Assembly: GCF_028476545.1 (NCBI RefSeq)
Contig: NW_026731929.1
Location: 5,001-69,000, forward strand
From: Physella acuta
Taxonomy: Eukaryota > Mollusca > Gastropoda > Physidae
DNA length: 64,000 bases
Reading direction: 5' to 3'
Numbering within the stretch: position 1 is the first letter of the stretch; each line of letters starts with the position of its first letter. The position numbers and the translations under genes were made by a program. Below are positions 43,985 through 56,710 of this stretch, one piece after another. Under the pieces are notes generated by a model that did not search any database, was not told the origin of the DNA, and was given only the letters and a program-made list of their open reading frames with translations.

Positions 43985-44815
43985 TAGGCTTACTGGCTAC
44001 CAATGTAGCCTTGCTAGCTACCAACGTAACTTAGCTGGCTACCATTGTAACTTAGCTGGCTTCCAACATGATTAGCTGGCTACCAAGATAACTTAGCTGT
44101 CTACCATTGTAACTTAGCTGGCTACCAACATAAATTAGCTAGCAACCCATATAAATTAGCTGGCTACCCATATAAATTAGCTGGCTACCAACATAAATTA
44201 GCTGGCTACCCATATAAATTAGCTGGCTACCCATATAAATTAGCTGGCTACCCATATAAATTAGCTGGCTACCCATATAAATTAGCTGGCTACTCATATA
44301 AATTAGCTGGCTACCCACATAAATTAGCTGGCTACTCACATAAATTAGCTGGCTACCAACATAAATTAGCTGGCTACCCATATAAATTAGCTGGCTACCC
44401 ATATAAATTAGCTGGCTACCCATATAAATTAGCTGGCTACCCATATAAATTAGCTGGCTACTCATATAAATTAGCTGGCTACCCACATAAATTAGCTGGC
44501 TACTCACATAAATTAGCTGGCTACCAACATAAATTAGCTGGCTACCCATATAAATTAGCTGGCTACCAACATTAATTAGCTGGCTACTAACATTAATTAG
44601 CTGGCTATCCACATAAATTAGCTAGCTACCAACATAAATTAGCTAGCTACCCACATAAATTAGCTGGCTACCCATATAAATTAGCTAGTTACCTATATAA
44701 ATTAGCTAGCTACCCATATAAATTAGCTGGCTACCCACATACATTAGGTAGCTACCAGCATAAATTAGCTGGCTACCCATATAAATTAGCTAGCAACCCA
44801 CATAACTGAGCTAGC
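43985..44815 (+). repeat. 21-bp satellite (GCTGGCTACCCATATAAATTA), ~38 units
   Basis: Units vary at one or two positions (CCAACAT, CTCACAT, CCATTGT). An eight-unit (168-bp) block repeats in the same order from ~44188 and ~44356. The minus-strand frame QLIYMGS is an artefact of the 21-bp period. Confidence 0.95.
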
Positions 44816-45219
44816 TACTAAAGTAGTTTTGCTATCTACTAACATAGTTTTGCTATCTACTAACATAGTTTTGCTATCTACCGACGTATGTGATGTTATC
44901 TGCTATAAGGTATCTTGGTTAGAAAAAGCAATCAGTCATCTAAAGCTGGCTTTATATTGCACCGGTAAAACGTGTCTAAGAAATTACTGTTTGAAAGAAA
45001 TACGACGCGATTACAATTAATTTTCTTTTGCATTAATAATAATGTAACCTAATACAATAGAAATGGCACGGTGCTCCTGGATGGAGTAGTGTTTAGACAT
45101 GCGCAGTGAATCACTTCCTATGTTTTTATTAGTTTCAAATGTGTATCTTGTAACGAGTAAAATAAATATCAATACACATACCACTGTATTGTAAATTAAA
45201 AAAAAAAAGTTCCCATTTT
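44816..45219. other. Spacer after the satellite
   Basis: Begins with TTTTGCTATCTACTAACATA repeats (44827-44885), then unique sequence. No gene. Confidence 0.4.
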
Positions 45220-45853
45220 ACTTTCTCGTAAATACAAAGTATAGAGAAAGTGTTGTAATCGCGCAAAAAAAAAAATCTCGACGTTTTACACCTCACTGAT
45301 ACGGAAAAACATAATTTTGCAATCTTGTCCGTATGTCTATGTGTGTGTCTGTGTGTGTGTGTGTGTGTGTAAGACGATAACTTGAGTACCGTTACAGCTA
45401 GGTTGATAAAATTTCATATATAAGTATTTTATCAAAATCGTAGATCCTGATCAACTTTTGAGTGATTTCCGATTACCGGAAAAGGTACTTTTTCTACTTT
45501 GAATTTTTCAAAAGCCTATAACTTGAGTACTATTTCAGATATATAAATGAAATTTCACATGTTAGTATAACATCTAATTCGCTACCTTCTGTCAAATTTT
45601 GAGTAATTTCCGTTGACCGGAAGTAGTAATTTACGCCATTTCCAATTTCTCAAAAACGCTTATAAATTTATAAAGCACTATTTATATTCCGCACTATTAT
45701 GCACATTTTGTTTCGGCGTTCGCTTGGTGCGCAATTCTTTTTTCTACGAGATTCTATTCTATTTTTAAAAGTTTAAATAATTAAAAATCATGTCTATATT
45801 CCGAGTTATATAAGAATATTCGAGAAAGTTTAGGGGAGATCACTCCCGATTTA
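45220..45853 (+). mobile_element. Non-autonomous Helentron, near full length (~634 bp)
   Basis: Starts ACTTTCTCGTAAATACAAAG and ends CGAGAAAGTTTAGGGGAGAT + CACTCCCG. Internal GT run and CGATAACTTGAGTACC match 808-1366. It has no ORF and is a deletion derivative mobilisable by the protein at 3035-10213. Confidence 0.88.
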
Positions 45854-45867
45854 TTTTACATTGATTC

Positions 45868-46330
45868 TGCCAGTAGTGACAATACTATTATTGTATACAA
45901 TTTCCTTTTATATACTCATCACTCTTTATGAATGTTTTCCCAATATTCGATTATGTGAGACTGGAAGAGTCATCTTCCCTTTTAGGTAACCCAAAACTAA
46001 AAACTGTAACCCCATACCCTTTTGTTTGAAACATGGAATATTTACAAACCTTAATATAAATACTATTATTGATGATACTTGGGCATAATATTACTTCTTT
46101 CTGTAACTGCATTCTTACATTAAGGCTGCCAGTAGTGACAATCCTATTTATTGTGCACATACTTTGTATATATATACTCATCACCCTTTATGAATGCTAG
46201 GCATCTAAGATGTAAATCGATAAGCCTGATGTTCCTAATAATTTAACATGTGAGACTGCAGGAGTCATCTCCCCTTTTAGGTAACCCAAAAGTAAAAACT
46301 GTAACCCGGCATTCTGTTCTGTTTCTAACA
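45868..46330 (+). repeat. ~260-bp tandem duplication
   Basis: GCCAGTAGTGACAAT (45869 and 46129), ACTCATCAC...TTTATGAATG and CTTTTAGGTAACCCAAAA occur in the same order in two adjacent copies. Non-coding. Confidence 0.75.
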
Positions 46331-46380
46331 TGGAATATTCTCAAATTTTAATATTACACAGAAGGAATTTGACATCTTTA

Positions 46381-46607
<227 letters not shown>

Positions 46608-46798
46608 TTTATTTTCAGCACTCATAAAGCCACACGACCTTTAATTTAAGTTTAATTTGATATCATTAAGATACATCACATATATTATACATATTTTTAA
46701 ACATATACGGAGAAAAAAAATTACGTGAAGCTTCTATATATTTCTTTGTAATCCTCGATTACAAACAAACATACATACATCTCACCTCATTTTCACTA

Positions 46799-47360
46799 AT
46801 GTCATCCTCCAAGACGACATTTGCAAAAATTGTCACCGCCAGCAAAGGGGTTGCGCCCTTGGATGTTCCCCCTAGGTCGAGAGACCGGAGGAGGAGCCAC
46901 CCGGACTACTGTTTGGGTGGCTTAATGAAACCACGGGCCCAATCCTTTTCAGATACAGCGAAGTCAACGGATCAATCAACAACCCTCATAAATGAACTGC
47001 CTGATGAAGAAAGCCCTGATCTTTTCTCGACTCAACCAACACCAAATACAGTCATGCAGGTAGTCATTCAAGCTAACGGTCGTGCCAATCCAAGTGGACA
47101 CATCATCCGCCAACTCATCAGCCCACACCAAATTTTGCTAATGAACTACGGACGTGGAGACACATGGTTCTTTTCATCCGAAAGCTTCAACGTGGCTGAA
47201 CTGGACAACACAACCAAACAGTACGGACCTTACTCACTACACTTTACAATCTACCATAAGGACAAAATCAATGGAACACTAAGATGGGATCCCCCGGCAC
47301 TCGGAGATGACACCCTGCTAAAAGCTCTAGGAATAATCAGCAAAAAGGAACCAAGGAACT
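46799..47360 (+). pseudogene. Family Z retroelement ORF, 5' part (Z1)
   Basis: An open frame from ATG encodes a protein also found at 53701 and 57545 (shared SRDxxRSHPDY, ELPDEESPDLFSTQPTPNT, GDTWFFSSESFNVAELDNT, HFTIYHKDKINGTLRWDPPA). Family membership is certain, function is not. By position, polyA-tailed relatives and C-terminal zinc fingers, it is most like an ORF1-type protein of a non-LTR retrotransposon. After SKKEP the frame runs directly into family X linker DNA, so the C-terminal half is lost. An AGCCACCC...GGGTGGCT hairpin lies within the coding region (46894-46921). Confidence 0.65.
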
Positions 47361-47830
47361 CGATACAAAAATTGTCTTCACCAAAATCACCCAAACATTC
47401 AACTCACCCGTACTAGATTCCATCACACACTCCCCCCCCCCCCAACATAATATTAGTGTTAGTCCCGAGAGTGCACCAATGTGTAACACAGTTCACAGCG
47501 GTTTGAGGTCGTCTTTTGTTTGTGTCATAGTATCTCGCGCTTGGGTCTTTTTTGTCAGGGGAGAAAACAAACAATGTTTTTTTTTCAAGGGAGGTAATTA
47601 TAAAATTAAAAAATAAAGGAAGGGTAAAAAGTAATAATAAATTTTGAAACAAAATCAAGTAAACTAACTTCAGTATTAATTATAGAAAAATAAAGTTAAA
47701 AAAATTTTTTTAAAACATTTGGTGATTTATCACACAATGTTAATTACAACTACCAGTAATTTTTAATGTTAATCCAATAATCATATGTAACTTGTTTCAA
47801 CCAGCTGTAATATTAATACCAAGAAGTTTT
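47355..47830 (+). repeat. Family X, copy X6 (linker and tail)
   Basis: Starts at the CTCGATACAAAAATTGTC linker, fused to Z1, then a C-run and the X tail. Confidence 0.85.
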
Positions 47831-47887
47831 ATTGCATACTGGTTTTCCGATTCTGTTAGGGTTTGATACACTTATTTCGGCGAATTT

Positions 47888-48057
47888 TTGTTAGCAAAAT
47901 GTAATGAATCAGGGTCGACAACCAACGGCTCCATGCACAAATATTAATATATATCTTATTTTCAGAACTCATTAAAATGTTTTTTCTTCAATACTCGGTA
48001 ATGAACGATATAATAATAAATATAAACAATAAACACTCGCTATTTTATTAGAACGTT
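47888..48057 (-). mobile_element. hAT-type element remnant, copy a
   Basis: CAGGGTCGACAACC followed by sequence matching the inverted right part of 14690-15494. A near-identical copy including 23 bp of upstream flank (TTGTTAGCAAAATGTAATG) is at 50236-50405, so the pair arose by duplication, not two insertions. Confidence 0.6.
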
Positions 48058-48681
48058 ACTTTTGTCCCTAACGTACAAAATGACCCCTACTCCTTTTGTA
48101 TTCATTTTATTACCCCCACATTATTACTTACAGTTTTATTATCACCAAATTAATACTTACAGTTGTTTTGTTAACTTTACTAACTCTTTTATGTGAACAT
48201 CAATTTTAGACCTATAAAACACCACTGTATCCCCAAACCCCGTGATAGCTTCACGCCTACCCACCCCTAACCTGTCGGTACTAAACATTCAACTAAACAT
48301 AAACACCGACTTGAACATACCAACCTTTCACCCTCCCACTAAATCGCTCACAAAGCAATCTGTTCGTCAACCCCCCCCCCCCCCTTTTTCACCCACACAC
48401 ACTATAAATAGTAACACCTCAGCAGATAGATAACACAGCACATAATTTGACGCTTGATTTGCCTTTAAAACACACATACACCCTCAGTTGACCTTCACCG
48501 CTTTTACTGTCATCCTTTATAATTTTTTTTTTATAATTATATACATGACATCATGTAAATATTCATTATGTACATGTGCACAATCTTTCGTTTTCATTTG
48601 AAACTGTAAAAAATGTGATGGTGATGTACTTGTTTTAATTGCAAATAAAAGTATTAAAAAAAACAACAACTCCTAAACATA

Positions 48682-48700
<19 letters not shown>
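48058..48700. other. Spacer with retroposon-like 3' end
   Basis: AATAAAAG and an A-run near 48644-48664 suggest a retroposon 3' end. C-runs at 48371-48384 and 48682-48698. No gene. Confidence 0.4.
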
Positions 48701-48712
<12 letters not shown>

Positions 48713-48713
48713 A

Positions 48714-49078
48714 CCCCAGCACGCGACTAGAACACAACATCCTACCCGCCCCAGCTCAGCCGCTGACATTAAAAGTTTTGTTTACTTACGCAGACTATAG
48801 TTCATAACCTTCCCCCCCCCCCCCCACCCCCACCAACCACTTTTCTCATCTCTTTTTTTTTCGGCTGTTTGTTTACCTACAACAACAGGTATGAACATAC
48901 TTGAACTCTCTTATGAGAACCTCTGTAATAAATTGTTGAACTTTAAGAGAAACTCCCATTGTAAATCCACACCCCAGCACGCGACTAGAACACAACATCC
49001 TACCTGTCCCTGCTCAGCCGCTGACATTAAAAGTTTTGTTTACTTACACAGGCAATAGTTCATGACCTCCCCCCCCCC
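48714..49078 (+). repeat. ~110-bp direct repeat pair (48714-48822, 48972-49078)
   Basis: CCCCAGCACGCGACTAGAAC...GCCGCTGACATTAAAAG...TTTGTTTACTTAC is present twice, each ending in a C-run. The spacing is 258 bp. Confidence 0.8.
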
Positions 49079-49206
49079 CTTCTATCCACCCATCCCATAT
49101 GGAAAATCATGCCTAACGCACCCACCCCTCTTTAAATCTTTACCCCGCTAGACAAGGGTCCCTACGACAATTATTCCTTTCTCACCTCCGTAGTATGGAG
49201 AAAGAG

Positions 49207-49458
49207 ACACACACACACAAATACCGAGACGATGGCACAGACAAATAGTAGCTTCCTTTAAATGGGTGTAAACGTGTAGGGGGGTGGGGGTGGAAGCAGG
49301 CGTTGTAACTTTGTCTACCCTTGGCGTTGAAATATCACTCTCTGTTAATATTGCTATTTCAGTTACAACGCCTGCTTCCACCCCCCTACACGTTTACACC
49401 CATTTAAAAAGGAAGCTACTATTTGTCTGTGCCATCGTCTCGGTATTTGTGTGTGTGT
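49207..49458. repeat. Long inverted repeat (arms ~100 bp, spacer ~50 bp)
   Basis: Left arm 49207-49310 and right arm 49361-49458 are nearly perfect reverse complements (ATACCGAGACGATGGCACAG against CTGTGCCATCGTCTCGGTAT). The spacer plus the start of the right arm recur at 49731-49810. This is a foldback structure or MITE-like palindrome. Confidence 0.85.
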
Positions 49459-49593
49459 CGTTTGTATGGTCGAATAATGGTCCTTGTTGTGTTTATGAAA
49501 GCTAGCGGTCTGACCTTTCGGGTCAAGGGTCAAAGCCGTCCCGCGTCTACCTGCACAAGCCAAGAGAGTGGTCTGCCACGAAAGCCTTATTTT

Positions 49594-49885
49594 AGTAGGG
49601 CCTAGTGGTAAGAAGCGGTTACACGTCTGACTTGTTGCATGGAAGGCGATGGCGATAGGTGCCGTGTGGAATGGTAGGTTCGAAACCCGTTGGTGTCTGA
49701 CTGCTTGTCTTTACTTGGACTATTTTCTGTACCTTTGTCTACCCTTGGCGTTGAAATATCACTCTCTGTTAATATTGCTATTTCAGTTACAATGCCTGCT
49801 TCCACCCCCCCCCCCTACATATGGAGAAAGAGTGGTCCAGTGGTAGAGAACTGGACTGCTAACCCGAAAGTCCCAAGTTCAAATC
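49594..49885 (+). repeat. tRNA-like SINE heads (two)
   Basis: 49594-49690 has TAGGGCCTAGTGG (A-box-like) and GGTTCGAAACCC (B-box-like). 49818-49885 has CAGTGGTAGAGAACTGGACTG and AGTTCAAATC. Neither folds into a convincing complete tRNA by eye. Probably SINE-derived. Confidence 0.4.
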
Positions 49886-50235
49886 TGTGTGCAAATAAGT
49901 ATAACGACCACGAGTCCACCTAACTACATACACCAGAGCTTTATAATAGGTACTTTTTTTTTCTCCCACACATATGATTCATTTATTTATTTACTAAAAG
50001 AAAAGTTAAAGAAGTCACGGTAAATAAATTGTATTTCTTGTTGGTTTTTTTTTCGCTTCTTGTATACAACTAAAGAAACGCAAATCAGCGTACAGTAAAA
50101 ATGTTGTAATTCCACCTTTTTCCTGTATATAATTAATATATGTACTTATTCATTCAAAATTTATGTAAACAATGTCACTATAAATATGTTGTATTTTGTT
50201 TTATGGAAAATAAAGTTATTTAAAAAAAAATTATC
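49886..50235. other. AT-rich spacer ending in a polyA-like run
   Basis: AATAAAG (50207-50213) is followed by an A-run, possibly another retroposon 3' end. No gene. Confidence 0.4.
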
Positions 50236-50405
50236 TTTGTTAGCAAAATGTAATGAATCAGGGTCGACAACCAACGGCTCCATGCACACATATTAATAAT
50301 TATCTATTTTTCACATCATTAAAATGTTTTTCTCCAATACTCGGTAATGAAGGATATAATAATAAATATAAACAAGCAACACTCGCTATTCTATTAGAAC
50401 TAGGC
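50236..50405 (-). mobile_element. hAT-type element remnant, copy b
   Basis: Near-identical to 47888-48057, including the upstream flank. Confidence 0.6.
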
Positions 50406-50740
50406 ATGCTGCCTTGATCGCTTAGGTTTTCAAAAACATTGAGAATATTTTAATGCTTAATTAATTAGTGATTGGCTGTTATGTGTAGTGCTTACGTTTA
50501 AACAGTAACGCTAATTTTAGAGAAATTGTTGTTGTTGTTTGTTGTTTATAGCCCGTTTTCTGAGTGATTGATGTGATGTAGGGAAAATTCGGACCGGTCA
50601 GTTCTAAAGGTCTTCCGGAGTTTTCTACGATCTCAAACGTTATGAATAGGTTCCTGGATTTGACAACCAACTATTTGTGGAATGGTAATTTCACGGAACT
50701 CACGAGTAAGTTAGGAGAATTGGAGGTCTAGTAAAACATG

Positions 50741-50945
50741 CACGTTACGCTGCACAAAAGAACAACTCTAAAAGATATGCTGCGAGTTGAAGCAGTAATA
50801 TGTGACGCATGGAATAGTCTCCCAGGATACTAAAGTGAGGTGAAGAAGTTGGCATTTGGAGTGCTGACGATCTTCGGGTCAACATATTCATGCGAGCCAG
50901 CGTTTTCTTGCATGAATATAATAAAAAGTAAAGAAGCCTAGACAT
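50741..50945 (+). pseudogene. hAT transposase C-terminal fragment
   Basis: The plus strand encodes VKKLAFGVLTIFGSTYSCEP and AFSCMNIIKSK, the conserved hAT dimerisation-region motif (FGSTYxCExxFSxM) of the ZBED/GTF2I-like group. Only ~35 residues are readable; an upstream stop (TAA at 50831) and the loss of flanking frame show that it is a dead fragment. Confidence 0.6.
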
Positions 50946-51371
50946 CCAGGGCGTCAAGCGTGCGTTCTGCCGCTAGACCACGCCACTCCACTGATTAGCG
51001 TTAGGCAAAGTAACAGCGGCTGGGCATTGTGCTGAACACACTACCCCCCCCCCCCCCTCCTATATATCGCGAGATAATTTAAATTAATGGACTCTATTTC
51101 GTATGTCTCATGTATCTGGGGTGCGAACTGGAGATGATTTATACATGTTTTTGTTATAACAAAGCTGTTTTCTATAAACGTTATTACTTTGTTATTGGCT
51201 TTTTACGTCCATCTGTCTCTCTGTGACTTGGTACATGAAGTAAAACTACAACGTATGGGTTTTATTGTGTGCTTTTTACATTTGAATATGTCATACATTT
51301 TTATATATTTTATCTCTTTCATCTTATATATATATTTTTCCTACCACCATTATACAGAACATGATCAATAA
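50946..51371. other. Unassigned spacer
   Basis: C-run at 51043-51057 and AT-rich sequence. No gene. Confidence 0.4.
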
Positions 51372-51606
51372 AATTATGACCCAAAAATCTGAACCAGATT
51401 CAATAATCTCAACCCTTAAGATCGGAAAAAGTGATAAGTGGGCAGTCGACTTCTGAACAAACGCCTCAGTTAAGGACTTGCTACACTACATCGATCTTGA
51501 AATCGGTGGGGAAATTTACACCCTCTTACTACAACTGAACGGTAGGAGATCTATATGCCCCATATGTGGCACGACCAAACACGGACCGGCCGCTTGCCGA
51601 ATCTAG
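51372..51606 (+). pseudogene. Broken zinc-knuckle ORF fragment of a retroelement
   Basis: Encodes a CCHC zinc knuckle (CPICGTTKHGPAAC) near its end. Such knuckles occur in LINE ORF1 and LTR-element gag proteins; the family cannot be decided. It is a fossil and clearly broken. Confidence 0.45.
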
Positions 51607-51654
51607 TATGTATGGGAAATCATTTGCCTTGCCAACATTACAACACAACACAAT

Positions 51655-52680
51655 AATTTCGCCCACACTAAATTATCCCACACGGGTTAGTTTCAGATAA
51701 ACAACAAAGCTTCGTGGCTACCTTCACTACTTTTATTTCGTCTCAAATATATACATTCAAGAGTAGCCTTCGTCCTAATCGCTAGCAACTAACCGCTGAC
51801 CCCCTACAATCGTTCACTCGCCCTTTTATACCCGCATTCGACCTTGGGATTACAAGACATAACACACGAGGGTTACTACACAGTAGAGTGAACTCAACTC
51901 ACACACGCATTCCCCCCTAAGTTCGAGACAATTCTACCCTATTCTAACCCGACCTCAAATGACCCGTAACACACACTAAATTCTGCAAAACTAAATTCTC
52001 CAACACTAAATTATCGCTCACTAAATTCGTCCACACTAAATTCTCCCGCACTATATTCTCCCACACTAAATTCTCCCACACTAAAGTCTCCCATACTAAA
52101 TAGCCCCACCTTACATTTTCTCACACTAAATTCTCCCACACTAAACTCTCCCACACTAACAATCTCGAAAATCTAAAGTCGATACAAAAATAGTCTCCAC
52201 CAAAATCACCCAAACATTCAACTCCCCCATATTAGATTCCATCACACACCTCCCCCCCCCCCCCCCACCCCACATGAAACTAAACATTGACACAGATTAT
52301 TAGTGTTAGTCCCGAGAGTGCACCAAGGTGTAACACAGTTCACAGCGGTTTGCTGTCGTCTTTTGTTTAAGTCAAAGTATCTCTCGCGTGGAGCTTTTTT
52401 GTCAGGGGAAAAAACCAAATAATGTTTTATTTTCAAGGGAGGTAAGTATAAAATTAAACGATAAAAAAATGAAAAATGTAGTAATACATTTTGAAACAAA
52501 ATATAGTAAACATTCATTAGTATTAAGTATAGAAAAATAAATCTAAAATATCAGTTGAAATTATTATGTGAATTAATACAAGTTATTAATTACAACTCCC
52601 AGTAATTGGTAATGTTAATCTAATTATAAAATGTAACTGTTGTCAACCAGCTGTAGTATTAATACTAGGAAGTTTGATAA
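51655..52680 (+). repeat. Family X, copy X7
   Basis: A CACACTAAATTATCCC start at 51665 and a 15-bp array at 51970-52150 are separated by ~300 bp of inserted or diverged DNA (51680-51970). Linker, C-run and tail follow (52295-52680). Confidence 0.8.
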
Positions 52681-52845
52681 TGGTCAATTCAGTACTATTT
52701 TTAAAACATTATAATCTTATGTCTGCAAATATTTTTTGACTTCAAGACTGCCAAAACTAGAAAGATTCGACTTTCAAAAAAACCTTAGCTGGCCTTCGCT
52801 CTGTCCTGTGGATAATACGGACACCACGCAAACAACCAGCTAACC

Positions 52846-53700
<855 letters not shown>

Positions 53701-55640
53701 CTTTAGGTCGAGAGACCCGGAGAGGAGCCATCCGGACTACGGTTCGGTTGGCTTAATGAAACCACGGGCCCAATCCCTTTCAGATACAGCGAAGTCAACC
53801 GATCAATCAACAACCCTCATAATTGAACTGCCTGATGAAGAAATCCCTGATCTTTTCTCGACTCAACCAACACCAAGTACAGTCATGCAGGTGGTCATTC
53901 AAGCTAACGGCAGTGCCAATCTACGTGGACACATCATCCGCCAACTCATCAGCCCACACCAAATTTTTCTAACGAACTACATCATCCCACACCAAATTTT
54001 GCTAATGAACTACATCAGCCCACACCAAATTTTGCTAATGAACTACATCAGCCCACACCAAATTTGCTAATCAACTACATCAGCCCACACCAAATTTTGC
54101 TTATGAACTACATCATCCCACACCAAATTTTGCTAATCAACTACATCATCCCACACCAAATTTTGCTAATCAACTACATCAGCCCACACCAAATTTTGCT
54201 AATGAACTACATCATCCCACACCAAATTTTGCTAATGAACTACATCAGCCCATACCAAATTTTGCTAATGAACTACATCAGCCCACACCAAATTTGCTAA
54301 TCAACTACATCAGCCCACACCAAATTTTGCTAATGAACTACATCATCCCACACCAAATTTTGCTAATCAACTACATCATCCCACACCAAATTTTGCTAAT
54401 CAACTACATCAGCCCACACCAAATTTTGCTAATGAACTACATCATCCCACACCAAATTTTGCTAATGAACTACATCAGCCCATACCAAATTTTGCTAATG
54501 AACTACATCAGCCCACACCAAATTTTGCTAAAGAACTTCGGTCGTGGAGACACATGGTTCTTTTCGTCCGAAAGCTTCAACGTGGCTGAACTGGACAACA
54601 CAACCAAACAGTACGGACCTTACTCACTACACTTTACGATCTACCATAAGGACAAAATCAATGGAACACTAAGATGGGATCCCCCGGCACTCGGAGATGA
54701 CACCCTGCTCAAAGCTCTAGGAATAATCAGCAAAAAGAAACAAACAGTAAACAAAATCCCACACACTAACAACCGAAACTTCACAATATTCACAGACAAC
54801 CCATCAACCATACCACACTATATCAGATTTAACTACAAGAACAAAGCGATCAACGTGCTCATAGCAATCCCGGGAAGGAAACAAAAGCTTGCCAGACATG
54901 CGGGTCCTTACAACATTGGACAAACCAGTGCCATCAAAGAAATCAAGAACCGGACCAACAAACATCCTCACAATTTTTTTTTAACAGAGCCACTTAGAGC
55001 ATCAGCCACACCGAAGCTACAAATGGTACACCCAAATCTGACGAACCAACAAGCGAACTCACCAATCGTCAAATTAACTGAAACAACAGACTTCAACTCA
55101 GACCTTAATTCATCATCCACGCTGACCCCAAGTTTCAAACTTGGCAACGGAGCAGCCAACACCATCACACAACAGCAAGACGCCTCCAGTTCCAAATGAC
55201 AAACAACCACAGACTGATATGGAAACAGAAACAAAAGCCAAAAGGAAGAACGAAGACAGTCCAGCCACACTGAAAGAAAGAAAATCAAAATCGGCCAAAA
55301 CAACTTTAGAAACAACTGTAACAAACCCACTTAACACTGTAGAAACCCAGCCGCTACAAGAAACTACCACTTTAGTATTGCTACAGCTTTAGTATTGCCA
55401 ATGAGTATAAAACTCATAAAAAAACTTCCCATCCTGATATGAGCAAATGCCCGCAATGTAACAATCTGATGAAAAGCAGAGGAGCAATAAAGTACCACGT
55501 ACTAAAACACCCAGACACCGCCGTCTTCCAGTGTGGATACTGCCTAACAAGTCTATACACCAAATACGACATAGAAAAACACCTCAACGACCAGCACCGA
55601 CAACGACCCCTGCCACAATCAAATATTCTACATCCTCAAC
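53701..55640 (+). pseudogene. Family Z retroelement ORF with repeat expansion and zinc fingers (Z2)
   Basis: It starts at the SRDPERSHPDYGSVGLMKP segment (5' end replaced by the hAT element), passes an expanded array of ISPHQILLMNY units (53944-54527), then the conserved GDTWFFSSESFNVAELDNT and INGTLRWDPPALGDDTLLKA regions and a Lys/Thr-rich tail. Two C2H2 zinc fingers (CPQC...H...H, CGYC...H...H) are encoded at 55439-55615. The frame is interrupted in a few places, so this copy is dead. It passes into family X body DNA at ~55735. Confidence 0.65.
53944..54527 (+). repeat. 33-bp in-frame repeat with 231-bp higher-order unit
   Basis: About 18 units of CCACACCAAATTTTGCTAAT + GAACTACATCAGC encode ISPHQILLMNY / IIPHQILLINY. 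A block of seven units (54064-54294) repeats in the same order at 54295-54525. Z1 and Z3 each have a single unit here, so the expansion is specific to this copy. Confidence 0.92.
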
Positions 55641-55734
55641 CCAGACAGATCCATTTCTTACGTATAAGCAGACGACTGAACATAAAAAGCGAGAAAACTA
55701 CATTTAAAAATATGGGAAGGACAACTCTTCAATT

Positions 55735-56560
55735 AGGACACGCAGTATTCAATCCGTCACATTGTCACATGATTCGGAGGTCGATTAAACCACACCCACA
55801 AGGACAACCCCCCCCCCCCCCCATCCACCCTCACTAATCTAAATACCCCCACTCAACTTACCCACAGTCAACCCAATCACACGTAGATTTATTTATATAC
55901 ACACAAACGCTCAAATAAATATCTTTGTCTACACTACAACACAATATACTCATTTCTCCCACACCTAATAAACTCCCCCACACTAAATTGCCACACACTA
56001 AATTCTCCCTCACTAATTCTCCCACACTAAATTTTCCCACACTATATTGTCCCACACTAAATTATCCCACACCCAAAGCTAAACTCGATACAAAAATAGT
56101 CTCTACCAAAATCACCGAAACAATCAATTCCCCCATATTAGATTCCATCACACACTCCTCCCCCCCCCCCCCAAAAAAAAATATTAGTGTTAGTCCCGAG
56201 AGTGTAACACAGTTCACAGCGGTTTGCTCTCGTCTTTTGTATGAGTCAAAATATCTCGAGCGTGAAACTTTTTTGTTAAGGGAGAAAACAAATATTGAGT
56301 TCTTTTCAAGGGAGGTAATTATAAAATTAAAAAATAAAAAGAAATGGAAAAAATAATAATATATTTTACAGCAAAAACAAGTAAACAAACGTTAGTATAA
56401 ATTATAGAAAATTAAAATACAAAAAAGATATTTAAAACTTTTGGTGGATAATATCAAAATGTTACTTACAACTCCTAGATATTGGTAATTGTTAATCGAA
56501 TAATTAGAAATTACTTATATCAACCAACTTTAATATTAATACCGAGAAAATTCTTCAAGC
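55735..56560 (+). repeat. Family X, copy X8
   Basis: The body starts CAATCCGTCACATTGTCACA, then a short 15-bp array (55955-56075), linker, C-run and tail (56180-56560). The first bases are fused to Z2. Confidence 0.85.
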
Positions 56561-56609
56561 TTCATTGAGTTAGTGTTTATTAGTGGTAAAATATTTCTAT
56601 TTGCGTGAA

Positions 56610-56710
56610 TATTCCATTTTATTTTATCCATTTGATTATTGTATATGCAATTAATGTTCATGTCTTTGATGCTGTGTAAAATCTATCAAATAAATAATTA
56701 TTACTGATTT
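56610..56710 (+). repeat. Retroposon 3' end, copy a
   Basis: ATATGCAATTAATGTTCAT and GTGTAAAATCTATCAAATAA match 57345-57420, without a long A tract. Confidence 0.6.

Noticed and set aside
44139-44612. 157-residue SQLIYMG repeat protein on the minus strand
   Set aside because: Artefact of the 21-bp satellite.
49818-49885. A functional tRNA-Ser(GCT)
   Set aside because: No long variable arm and weak acceptor pairing; better read as a SINE head.
55141-55392. Extra frame following Z2 as a separate gene
   Set aside because: It overlaps the Lys/Thr-rich linker between the Z2 core and its zinc fingers, as in Z3; it is part of the same element.
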